A DNA stretch of 64,000 nucleotides from Cerrena zonata (lineage: Eukaryota > Basidiomycota > Agaricomycetes > Polyporales > Cerrenaceae), in assembly GCA_038087015.1 (NCBI GenBank), contig JASBNA010000086.1:88085-152084 (forward strand). Reading direction: 5' to 3'. The position numbers and the translations under genes were made by a program. Shown one piece after another: positions 10,518 to 19,599 of the stretch; the first letter of the stretch is position 1, and the number at the start of each line of letters is the position of its first letter. Below the pieces are notes generated by a model that worked only from the letters and a program-made list of their open reading frames with translations, made no database searches and was not told the origin of the DNA.

Positions 10518-12105
10518 ATGACATTAACAGAGCTTCCATTTAATATCCTTGACGGGATAATATCGGTTACGCCCCAAGAAGACTTGACTAGGTTATCGCA
10601 AACGAATAAATGCTTCCGGTTTAAGATTAACCAAAGTCTTTATAGGAAGATCTTGATAACAAATGAAGAGAATGTGCATCATGATGAGTATACGGTTATT
10701 CCGTTTGGTAAGTTGGATAAGTTTGCTGCCAGTTTGAATTCGTTTAATTTTGGGTTTATTCATTCGATATATTTCAAGTGAATCTGTCATTAGAGGTGAA
10801 TGATTATCAGGGTTTTTATGATAAGATATGTCAATTATGGAATGAAAAAGCTGATCATAAGATGTATTTGTTTAATTTTGATTGCGCAAACTTGCGTCAT
10901 TATCAACTGTTTAATGCATTGCTATCATCCAATTTAACGTATATTGAGGATACTGGAGAGTCAAAATTGGCCAACTTGAAGATTAATAATTTGCAAAATT
11001 GGATTGTTCATGATATGAATGAATTCATCAGTTTACCTTTTAATCTAACTTGAGACATTTGGATATTGTGATTGATCGTTCGTTGAGCTTTTTATCGAAT
11101 CCTTTGCAATCGATTATTGATTCGGGAAACACCATTCGCAATTTGGTTAACGTTGAAAGCTTGAATCTTGATAGTCCTTCCAGTGTACAGTTTCTTGTTC
11201 AACTTTATAAAGAGTGTCCCTTTGCCATGGACAATTTGACCAGTTTGTCCTTGACTAGTTCTCATAATTACCGCCATCCAAAATTAGACTACCAAGAGTT
11301 ATCCAAGTTTATAAATTTTAATGCATTAACGGATTTTGAATTGAAGGTTAACTGCAATCATACCGATTGTCAATGCATAACTAATTTTTTCAATAACTGG
11401 TTTTCTGCTTCTCAAAAGATTAATTTGAAGAAATTGGTTCTTTTAAATTATAAATCAGTTTTACTTCCAAATAACATCAACCAATTCAATCAAGTACTCC
11501 GATACTTTATCTTTAATTCGAAATTAGAATCATTAAATGAATTAGTAATCAATATTAATGATTTTACCAAACCCCTAAACTCAACAGTTCAATTTGATTT
11601 GAAAATGATGATTGACAAATTGCCTCATTTATCTAACTTATCTAAGCTAGTTATTCCGGATTTTTTCAACCGTCATTTGAAACAAATCAAGCCTTTTATA
11701 TCGCATTTCACTAAAGATTTCGAAGATAAACCAATCTTGGATCTTATTTTGAATCATTGTCACTGTGACAATTGCCAAGTGACTAGATTTAATTTCAAAC
11801 ATTTGGCTCAAAAAGGTTACAACGATAATCATAACTACTCGATTACAGAATGTCCTATGGGGATTTCAAACAACGTCAATGTTAATGATAAATCAACTCA
11901 AGAATTCTTTAATTACATTATCATCAATTTGAAAAATGAATTTGCATCCACTAGCTACTTACGAAAAAATTTCTACCACTGCAAATCTTCCTTCACCGAA
12001 AACTTTATTCAATTGATAAACCATGGGATAATGGGTGACTTATTCAAATTCATCAATACTAAAAATGATGACTTGCATTGCAACTTTGGTGGTATCAGTG
12101 TATAA
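10518..12105 (+). CDS. F-box protein, two frame breaks
   Basis: The N-terminus LTELPFNILDGIISVTPQED followed by LTRLSQTNKCFRFKINQSLY is an F-box, which would recruit Skp1 and make this the substrate receptor of an SCF ubiquitin ligase. The rest (joined length about 529 aa) is Leu/Asn-rich with repeated LxxLxL stretches, such as NVESLNLDSPSSVQFL and ESLNELVININDF, suggesting irregular leucine-rich repeats. A cysteine-rich patch (NHCHCDNCQVTRF) sits near residue 410. Frames switch near 10772-10783 and 11046-11055, one base missing at each. Specific orthologue and substrate not recognised. Confidence 0.7.
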
Positions 12106-12266
12106 TTTATAGATTTTTATGAAAAGTTACGATTTAGTCCAATGATTTAACTTTGAAGTCCTACACCTTTGAAAGTCTGTTGAGCAGTTTTTTTTTTTTG
12201 CGCAAGAGCTACTTCTTTTTTCATCCTTTACCGAAGTTAGGACTATCAGAATAACCATTGCGGATC

Positions 12267-12602
12267 ATGATTCAACCGGCATTTGCTACGAGAGAAGAAC
12301 GCCAGCAGAACCTTAACACTCAAATGTGGCATGCTGCGGCCATTGGACTGCTCCGGGGGTCTTTAATTGCTCTAGTTAGTGGATACTATTTCAATTATCG
12401 GTATAACTATGCTCATAATACAAAGTTTTTCAAAACTCCGTATAAAGTATTGTATTTTGTTACTTGGAATATCGTTGGAATCATATTCACAACGGATAAT
12501 GCAAAGATTAGGTTGGGTAGACAAATGGCTATGGAAGAAGATTTAAGACGGAATCTTTACGTTCAAGAAGAACTAGATAATTGGGGGAAACCAAGTAAAT
12601 GA
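12267..12602 (+). CDS. RCF3: Respiratory supercomplex factor 3-like membrane protein
   Basis: A small protein of 111 aa from the ATG at 12267, with two predicted membrane segments, about residues 20-40 (AAAIGLLRGSLIALVSGYYF) and 60-78 (YKVLYFVTWNIVGIIF), then DNAKIRLGRQMAMEEDLRR. The spacing of small residues in helix 1, the aromatic-W-G motif in helix 2 and the charged EE..RR tail resemble yeast Rcf3, an inner-membrane protein associated with cytochrome c oxidase supercomplexes. The match is by eye and short, so the call is moderate. The stop lies 36 bp from the convergent AIM14 stop. Confidence 0.55.
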   Translation: MIQPAFATREERQQNLNTQMWHAAAIGLLRGSLIALVSGYYFNYRYNYAHNTKFFKTPYKVLYFVTWNIVGIIFTTDNAKIRLGRQMAMEEDLRRNLYVQEELDNWGKPSK

Positions 12603-12638
12603 ACTAATGATATTAATATATATTCAATATATAACTAT

Positions 12639-14930
12639 TTAAACGTAAAAAGCTTCCTCATGGAATTTTAATCCATTTTCACTTGCCCATAATTTCACAT
12701 TATTTACTAACCCAGATGGTCCAGCAGAAATGACCCATGCTTTACTAGCATCAGGAGTTAGTTTATCTTCATGTACATTACCTCTAGGTAAATCTCGGCA
12801 GCAAAATGTGTTACCAGACGAATCGGCCTTAGGTCCAGAACATTGAGTGAAAATATCATCCTCATTGACACACCAATTGAAGTATCGATAGTTCAATCTA
12901 GGACGTCCTTTATAAATACGATGAGTTAACCTTAATTTGGTAACCGTCTCCTTGAATTGTTCGATTTGTAAATTATTTGATGATTTGATATTACTAAGAC
13001 TTGGTAAAAATGCTTCATTGGTTAAGGAGGATGCTTGGGTTTTCGGTGACTGTGGTTCCTGGCAGATGTCTTCTTGGTTTTCTTGATCTTCTTCGATATT
13101 ATCATTCTCTGCTTCATTCCTTTGATTCAAAATTAGTTGTGGCACATTACAATCAAGGTCCGTTATACATTCACTTTCGTTATCGCTTTGTTCTTCATCT
13201 CCGTTATCGATCGAAATGTCAACGTTTTCATTTTCATTTTCATGACGTAAACTATGGTGTTTTGCTGATTCAAGATCAACATAATCTTTATAATTTTTAG
13301 AATTGGAGCTACTTGACGTGTCGTCGATTTCACTAGCTTGCTGATCATTGATTAATGGGTCCAATTCGCTGGCTTGATTTTCCAAGTCAGGGTCCATCCG
13401 ATCCAATGTCTCGGTATTGTTTTCAGTCGAGCCATAACCATTATTAGAAATCAAGTTAAAGTCACCAGTGACAAAAATCTCAAAATCGTCATCATGAATA
13501 AAACCATCAAAATATTTCAAGATTGAAATATCTCTAAAATCTTTAATGACCCAAACTATTTTAGTTCTAACTCCGTGATAATTCATGACTCTTAAAATCG
13601 GAAGTGCAAATGATATAGCCGATCCTCCAACAACGATTAATATTTTTTTGGCATTAATTGCTAATTTAGAAATTGAAAACTGGGAATTCTTAGTAACTTT
13701 TGATTTGATAAATAATAAATGAGGATCAAATGTACCATAAACAATATATTTATGATAATTCTTAACTTGGAAGTTTGATTTTCTTAATATAAGTTTTTGA
13801 TAAGTATCCTGGGGTAGGGAAACCAATGTATATGGATGATAATTAGGGATTATTTGTTTATATAAGCGTACTAAGTAATTTGGATGATACTCTGTTAATC
13901 TTATATGAGCACCAGGGTTTATTGCTTTATTTGAAATAAGGTAATTTGGGAACTCTATATAAGCCAAATTAGGTGAGACATCAGTAACTTTGAAATCATA
14001 CTTTGACAGAGTTGTCTTGGATAATTTTAATCTGTAAAATATTTGACCAAATAGAATCGATAAGTTTATCAATGTATAAATAGTCGCTTTCTTGGGTCTC
14101 ACATGAAACTGTAGACAAATAACCACAATCCATGTCCAACAATAATGATTCAAAAAGAATAATTTATAATGGGGGTTTCTCATTTTCAGTATTGAAGTTA
14201 TTATAATGAAAAGGAATCCAGTTAGCGCAGCCCAACCGTACAAGTTTTCAGTTTTCCAAGCTTTAGCCCAAGTGCCATTTTTTTGGAAAAACCCACAATA
14301 AGCTATAGTATGAAGAATCGATTGTAAGATTATAATCCGAGATAGCCACTTATGTATAGGAAGTAAACCCAAATATAAGGTATGAGGTAATGGCGAAGGT
14401 CTCAATGACAAGAATAGTATTGTTGGTAAGCAATTATTAGCAATGCGTCCCAAACGTTTTGCAATGAAGATCAAATCTCCATGGTACGACTCACTTAGCG
14501 TTAAAATTGTAAGCAAGATGGACCAAAATCCAATGTTGTTGAGACTCGGAGAGTTATAGTATAATAAGTAAACCCATTTTTTTGAACTGATGGCAATTTT
14601 TTTCTTCAACGTTAAATTTCGAATATCTTCCTCTCTATTAGTATCTGATTCGTCTTCTTGTTCTTTTTCTTCACCTCTGATCACTTTATTCAAATACAGG
14701 TTGACTATTTTAAGCAATGGGATCTTCCCGGAAACCGTATAACCTTTTGAAAGAAGCAAATTTTTAACTGGAATGATCAACAAAAATACAATAAGTATCC
14801 AATTGATGACAGCACTATACTTATCAGTAGTTTGCTGCCTGAGCTGAGAATACTCTTTGGATTTTCCAATGGGATAATGGAAGAGATTTGTGATAATAGT
14901 GCTATTGATATTTCCGTTTTCAAACCACAT
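12639..14930 (-). CDS. AIM14: AIM14/Yno1-type ferric reductase-like NADPH oxidase
   Basis: A 763-aa membrane oxidoreductase that moves electrons from NADPH through FAD and two haems. In yeast the homologue (Yno1) makes superoxide at the ER. Two His pairs, each spaced by 13 residues, mark the haem helices: HKWLSRIIILQSILH and HYCWTWIVVICLQFH. NYHPYTLVSLP is the FAD-binding HPxT motif, KILIVVGGSAISFALPIL the NADPH-binding glycine stretch, and SAGPSGLVNNV a late NADP contact. Typical AIM14 wording LSLRPSPLPHTLYL is present. It is much longer than yeast Aim14 (570 aa) because of an acidic insert at about residues 500-655. The start is the ATG at 14930. Confidence 0.85.
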   Translation of the reverse strand: MWFENGNINSTIITNLFHYPIGKSKEYSQLRQQTTDKYSAVINWILIVFLLIIPVKNLLLSKGYTVSGKIPLLKIVNLYLNKVIRGEEKEQEDESDTNREEDIRNLTLKKKIAISSKKWVYLLYYNSPSLNNIGFWSILLTILTLSESYHGDLIFIAKRLGRIANNCLPTILFLSLRPSPLPHTLYLGLLPIHKWLSRIIILQSILHTIAYCGFFQKNGTWAKAWKTENLYGWAALTGFLFIIITSILKMRNPHYKLFFLNHYCWTWIVVICLQFHVRPKKATIYTLINLSILFGQIFYRLKLSKTTLSKYDFKVTDVSPNLAYIEFPNYLISNKAINPGAHIRLTEYHPNYLVRLYKQIIPNYHPYTLVSLPQDTYQKLILRKSNFQVKNYHKYIVYGTFDPHLLFIKSKVTKNSQFSISKLAINAKKILIVVGGSAISFALPILRVMNYHGVRTKIVWVIKDFRDISILKYFDGFIHDDDFEIFVTGDFNLISNNGYGSTENNTETLDRMDPDLENQASELDPLINDQQASEIDDTSSSSNSKNYKDYVDLESAKHHSLRHENENENVDISIDNGDEEQSDNESECITDLDCNVPQLILNQRNEAENDNIEEDQENQEDICQEPQSPKTQASSLTNEAFLPSLSNIKSSNNLQIEQFKETVTKLRLTHRIYKGRPRLNYRYFNWCVNEDDIFTQCSGPKADSSGNTFCCRDLPRGNVHEDKLTPDASKAWVISAGPSGLVNNVKLWASENGLKFHEEAFYV

Positions 14931-15370
14931 AATGAAAAGTTTTTTTTTTTTATCTATTTGATCAGTAAGCCAAACTGAGTTAAAATCAGAATGAGCATCA
15001 AGGGATAAGTCGAGCCCAAGTACACTGCCGAGCTGAACGGGTGATCTCAGTTATCTGCTGGGGTATAGCACGCTTGTCTGAAGAGGATGAATAAAAAAAA
15101 TAGCTTCGAATTGGTACGGCTCTCCTATTTTTAGCTAATTTGATCTCAGTTATAGAAAAACTGATGGAAAAGATAACTTTTTTTTTTTGGCACAGGCACC
15201 ATACGAACTACAATTAATGATGATTGGCCAACTACTGGAGATTACACTGAGTATATTAGGCTCATGGGTAGTATTACAGTATATAAATACTTAAGTTTGA
15301 AAAAAAAAAAAAAAAAAACCAATACCAGGCACCATACTATGCACATAAAATGAAAAAGGTCTATAAAGGT
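14931..15370. other. Intergenic: AIM14 promoter and AIR1/2 3' region
   Basis: It holds T tracts (14940-14950, 15179-15189) and a run of 18 A at 15301-15318. No gene or named site is seen. Confidence 0.5.
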
Positions 15371-16588
15371 CTAGTATAACATATTCATGTTCTTTTTCTG
15401 TTTCTTTGACTTGCTGCTCTTCTCTATCATTCCGGATCTTGTAGGTTTACTAGGTTTGGAAGCGGTCAGGTTGTTCGTGATGTAGCCAGATCGATTAGGC
15501 TGATGCAGAGACTTTTGATTTGGGCCGGAAGGAAATGCGTATTTGGTAGGGTTACTGTAATTTTTTTGGGAGTTATTTCTATTATTTGAATGATCAAGGT
15601 ATCCTGACCTTGAAGGATTTGGTTGTTGTTTATTGTAACCATTACCAAACCCGTTATTATAATCATAACGATTATTATTATTATAATTGTAATCGCGAGA
15701 ACGTTTACCATAATTGCGAGGTTCAGGTTGGATCTTATTATTGTTTTGGTATAATCTAATTGGAGGTGGTCCATTATAAGATTTAAAATCAGAATGATGA
15801 TTTCTTTTCGATTCTTTAATTCTTCTGAAGTATAAATCTCTTAAATGACGGGGTAAGTTATCACCAGTGAACGCACTCCCACATGAGTTTGGCACTCTCG
15901 AGCTTCTCATTTGCGGGCATTCATCTCCATAATGAGTATTATCACCACAGTTATAACAATAAATGATTGGTAATACCGTACTATTTTGTTCTTCTATTGA
16001 GGTAGGTAATGTAATATATGATCTCCAAATTGTGGGACAAGTGTCATCGCCATGACTGAAGCTATCACAGGCTTTACAGTATTGCTTTTTCTTAACCTTG
16101 TTAGTACAGTTAACTGCAATATGGCCCTTTAATCCACATCTGGAACATATCATAGTAGTTGGACATTGAGTTTCGTAATGATCCCCAACAACACCACATT
16201 TATGACACACAACCGTTTTACATTTCAGTCTGATATGCCCTCTTCTATGACAGTTCCCACATAACGGTCCTAAGCTTTGTAAATTATTAATTGTAGTTCC
16301 AGAACTTGGATCAGTAACCCCAAAATATCTTCCTTCTCCCCTTAATTCAATCAACTCGTCGGCGTTATCATTCACTTGGTCCAACGAAAGCGACGTCACC
16401 TCATTAGGGTTGCTGTTTTCGTCCTTATTCTCCTTTTTGTTCTTTTCTTTATCTTCTAGCTTACTAGGTTTGTTCGGGAGATGAGATGAGCCGTTGCTGG
16501 CTCCTCCGCCGGGACGGTACGAGTCGTACTCTTGGTTCGACACATTCATGGGCAGCGTGTCCTCCACAAAGGGTAGTATATCTGACAT
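15371..16588 (-). CDS. AIR1: TRAMP-complex zinc-knuckle RNA-binding protein Air1/Air2
   Basis: The protein supplies RNA binding to the TRAMP complex (Trf4/5, Air1/2, Mtr4), which tails nuclear RNAs for exosome decay. Five CCHC knuckles lie at about residues 110-230: CGNCHRRGHIRLKC, CHKCGVVGDHYETQC, CSRCGLKGHIAVNC, CKACDSFSHGDDTC and CYNCGDNTHYGDEC. The linker before the fifth contains the IWRSY segment used to bind the poly(A) polymerase. The C-terminus from about residue 265 is Asn/Tyr/Arg-rich (YNYNNNNRYDYNNG) and ends in a Lys-rich tail. Only one copy appears here, so Air1 and Air2 cannot be told apart. Confidence 0.9.
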   Translation of the reverse strand: MSDILPFVEDTLPMNVSNQEYDSYRPGGGASNGSSHLPNKPSKLEDKEKNKKENKDENSNPNEVTSLSLDQVNDNADELIELRGEGRYFGVTDPSSGTTINNLQSLGPLCGNCHRRGHIRLKCKTVVCHKCGVVGDHYETQCPTTMICSRCGLKGHIAVNCTNKVKKKQYCKACDSFSHGDDTCPTIWRSYITLPTSIEEQNSTVLPIIYCYNCGDNTHYGDECPQMRSSRVPNSCGSAFTGDNLPRHLRDLYFRRIKESKRNHHSDFKSYNGPPPIRLYQNNNKIQPEPRNYGKRSRDYNYNNNNRYDYNNGFGNGYNKQQPNPSRSGYLDHSNNRNNSQKNYSNPTKYAFPSGPNQKSLHQPNRSGYITNNLTASKPSKPTRSGMIEKSSKSKKQKKNMNMLY

Positions 16589-16703
16589 TTTCTATTCGTC
16601 AACCCGTTCTTCTGTTAGCTTATTCTTCTTTGTAAAGCTGCTAAGTTCTTAACTGAAAAAGCATCGAAAGAAAAAAAAAACAAAAAGAAAAAATAGTAAA
16701 CAC

Positions 16704-16716
16704 AAACCCGTACACC
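16704..16716 (+). promoter_or_regulatory. Rap1-like motif AAACCCGTACACC
   Basis: It agrees with the core of the yeast Rap1 consensus ACACCCRYACAYY except for the first bases. It lies 116 bp upstream of the AIR1/2 start. Function inferred from sequence only. Confidence 0.35.
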
Positions 16717-16759
16717 TTTATGGTTAACCCACTACCCACTAGTTAAGCATACTTAAGCT

Positions 16760-16850
16760 GTCGTATAGAATATCTTATAGTGATAACTTATAGAGTATGT
16801 TATAGAATATGTTATAGTGGTAAGTTATACTCATAAGCTATGGGATAACC
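16760..16850. repeat. Degenerate AT-rich repeat (TTATAG units)
   Basis: Imperfect units such as TATAGAATATCTTATAGTG and TATAGAATATGTTATAGTG follow one another three to four times. The repeat is non-coding. Confidence 0.5.
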
Positions 16851-16887
16851 TCAGCACAATGGCATTGGTTGTTTTAGTTAATTGTAT

Positions 16888-16900
16888 ACACCCATGCACC
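16888..16900 (+). promoter_or_regulatory. Rap1-like motif ACACCCATGCACC
   Basis: It shares ACACCC-N2-GCACC with the motifs at 42021 and 49693. It lies between AIR1/2 and the 3' end of TVP18. Confidence 0.35.
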
Positions 16901-17066
16901 ACGAGTATTTGGTAAGGGACTAAACTACAACTGATAAGCCCTGACTAGGACCGACCCTGACCCAGCAGTTGGATACAAAAGAGAAGATATATTTTTAAGT
17001 AAGGGATTTTGTAAGAAGAAGAAGAAAGCGTTCACTCATGTGGAATTGAATGTTAGAATGTAGGAC

Positions 17067-17578
17067 TTATAAAACATTTCTGACAACATGTTCACCGACT
17101 TGACCTTGTATGGAGTCACTGGGACCGGCAACTTGGAAAGAGGATTTCATGTATTCTTGATGTTTAACCGCAGCCAATAAGTAACAGGCACTGGCCAATA
17201 AGAAGAACACGGCCACCACAATCAAACTGGTTGCTTGAATGGTCAAACTCAACCACTGAATCACACTCATTAAAAGATAGAATCCACAACGAGGCCAGTT
17301 TTCGTCAAAGTTACGAATAAACTCGGTGAATTTATCAGTCAATGGACAAATCTTCAATAAAAATGGAATTTCAACGAAAACAACAATTAATCCTTGTACA
17401 ATACATATAATTGAGAAGATAATCACAAGCGAGCGTGGAAGATATTGGCAACCCCCAAAGCTATACATAAAAAGATGGTTAATAACCCAATCCATTGGCC
17501 ATAAAGTGAAAAGTTCTTTTTCTTAAAATCTGACAGAAGTCCTCCAAAAACATTGGACATAACTGATTGGAAATTCAT
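17067..17578 (-). CDS. TVP18: Golgi membrane protein Tvp18, one frame break
   Basis: Tvp18 is a small multi-span protein of late Golgi and endosome membranes, found with Tvp23 and Yip4/5. The true N-terminus starts at the ATG at 17578 and reads through SNVFGGLLSDFKKKNFSLYG and QWIGLLTIFLCIALGVANIF. The frame then changes at about 17425-17437, one base missing, into SLVIIFSIICIVQGLIVVFV, FLLKICPLTDKF, FDENWPRCGFYLLM and ASACYLLAAVKHQEY, all Tvp18 hallmarks. Joined length is 170 aa (yeast 167). Four membrane helices are evident. The break lies between two matching family segments, so it is unlikely to be a true gene end. Confidence 0.85.
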
Positions 17579-17834
17579 GGCAATCTTTTCTGTTTGTATT
17601 TGTTCAATCGACTATTCAATTGATATCCAATTGCTTAATTGTCAATAGGTTTATCGTGGTAAACGTGTAAACAAAAGTTATTAACTTTAAAACAAGCAAA
17701 AAAACAAAATTCCTCCTGATCGTTTTTTATGTCTTTTAATTTTTGTTAATGCCACTAACAAATTATAAAAAACGCTAACAAAAAAATTTTCAGGGAAGAG
17801 ATTTTGCAAGCATTAGCGATAGATTAATAGAAAT

Positions 17835-19079
17835 ATGGGAAGAGAAACCGTGGTGGCACTTGTCGGGAAGCCGTCGAGTGGGAAGAGTACCACCTTGAAC
17901 TCGTTGACTTCTGCACAGGCGAAAGTTGGGGCATTTCCCTTCACTACAATTGAGCCAAATAAGGCTAGTGGATTTCTTGAAGTTGAATGTGCTTGTTCAA
18001 GATTTGGTAAATCTGAATCCTGTAAACCTAATTACGGGTACTGTCGAGGAGGGAAACGAGGAGTGCCAATCATGTTATTAGACGTTGCTGGATTGGTTCC
18101 TAATGCTCATTTAGGTCGAGGTTTGGGTAATAAATTTTTAAGTGATCTAACCGAAGCAGATTGTTTAATTCATATTGTTGATGTGAGTGGTACCACTGAC
18201 GCTGAAGGGAAAGCTACAAGAGGGTATGATCCTCTCAACGATATAGAATGGTTACAAGACGAAATATTCCATTGGATTTTGGGGAATTTAATGGAAAAAT
18301 GGGGGTCAGTAGTAAGACGTCATACTTCAACTAAATCAAGTACTTTAGAAACTTTAAGACAACAATTGGGTGGTTATAACGCTAATAAAGAATTGATTGC
18401 TCGTGCCTTGGACTTGGTAAACCCTTTACCGCCTTTACAAGAATGGGATAATGCCAAAATCGAAGAAGTGGTCCGTGCTTTTATGGATGTTAAATTTCCG
18501 ACCGTATTATCCTTAAATAAAATGGATCATCCTGATTCAGATAAAAACGTTAGTAAAATCATCTTGAAACATCCAAAACTGAGATGTGTCTTAACTTCTT
18601 CCATAACTGAAGTTTTCTTAAGAAAATTAGCCAGTCAAAATTATATAAAATATGACCTGGGTACCGAATTCATAGATACAATCGATGATTTGGGTCCAGA
18701 AAGTGGTCTTAAACCTTTGGATGATAAAATCCGTAACAGAATTGAAAACATCCGGGATTTGGTTCTCTATCGTTTTGGTTCAACCGGTTTGGTTCAACTT
18801 TTACAAGAAGCTGCTAATTTACTAGACTTGGTTCCTGTTTATCCAGTAAGAAATATTAATACCTTCACCGGCGGGTCAGGTGAATACGTTTTCCGTGATT
18901 GCGTCTTGATAAAAAAGGGTACTCCCGTCATTTCAGTCGCCCGTAAGATCATGGGTGAAGTAACCATTGCTTCTATTGAAGGGGTTGGTGGAACCAGAGT
19001 CGGTGAAGAGGATACCGTTGATGTTGGCAAAAACGATATATTAAGTTTCAAAATCGTCCCTGGTGGTGGTGCCCATTAG
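17835..19079 (+). CDS. Archaeal-like YchF/Obg GTPase (YGR210C family)
   Basis: A 414-aa GTP-binding protein of the group that includes yeast YGR210C and archaeal homologues. G1 is GKPSSGKST near residue 11, G3 is DVAGLV at about 85-90, and G4 is NKMD at about 234. Between G1 and G3 sits a cysteine-rich insert ([20 protein letters not shown]), typical of this branch and absent from Ola1. The C-terminus is a TGS domain ([19 protein letters not shown] onward) thought to contact RNA or ribosomes. The cellular role is not established in the family. The ATG is at 17835; the frame is intact. Confidence 0.85.
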   Translation: MGRETVVALVGKPSSGKSTTLNSLTSAQAKVGAFPFTTIEPNKASGFLEVECACSRFGKSESCKPNYGYCRGGKRGVPIMLLDVAGLVPNAHLGRGLGNKFLSDLTEADCLIHIVDVSGTTDAEGKATRGYDPLNDIEWLQDEIFHWILGNLMEKWGSVVRRHTSTKSSTLETLRQQLGGYNANKELIARALDLVNPLPPLQEWDNAKIEEVVRAFMDVKFPTVLSLNKMDHPDSDKNVSKIILKHPKLRCVLTSSITEVFLRKLASQNYIKYDLGTEFIDTIDDLGPESGLKPLDDKIRNRIENIRDLVLYRFGSTGLVQLLQEAANLLDLVPVYPVRNINTFTGGSGEYVFRDCVLIKKGTPVISVARKIMGEVTIASIEGVGGTRVGEEDTVDVGKNDILSFKIVPGGGAH

Positions 19080-19599
19080 TCTTGTAGTTTATAGAAGTTG
19101 TATATAATGTATTTTTACGAATTATTCCCTCTGTAGAACTCCTTCCACGTCGTCAATTCACCTACCGTTGTTACCAACAATAACCACCCCTTTTTGACCT
19201 TTTTCATCCTTCGTCCAGCTTTCCATATAAAAAGACGTCTTCCGGCATTCTATTCAAAACTCACATTTCATTTTCCATCCTCTGAATACAGTTTATAGTC
19301 AATATACATTTCGTAGGTGTATTTATATAAGTTTGATCTGCTTTGGTCCCTGAAAAACTGAAGAAGGAACGAACAAAAAAAAAAAAAAATCAAAAAAAGG
19401 ATAAAATCAAAACAACTTCTTGCGATAACACACCCATCTTTAGTATCTTTTCATATTGCAAGAACCCCTTTATTGACCCAGGTATTACGTTAGACTGAAA
19501 GCTGGACTAGTGAGCCAACCCGCTGTGATTGTTTTTTTGTTTTTCTTTTCATTATATATACTTATAGTTGGGCGCTAAAACACGAAAATCCATTGAATA
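19080..19599. other. Intergenic upstream of J-domain gene
   Basis: It carries an A-rich tract at 19376-19390 and T-rich runs near 19530. No gene or named element recognised. Confidence 0.45.

Larger units (their letters stand above)
16589..17066. other. Intergenic between AIR1/2 and TVP18
   Basis: It contains two Rap1-like motifs (16704-16716, 16888-16900) and a degenerate repeat at about 16760-16850 built from variants of TATAGAATATGTTATAGTG. No gene seen. Confidence 0.5.
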
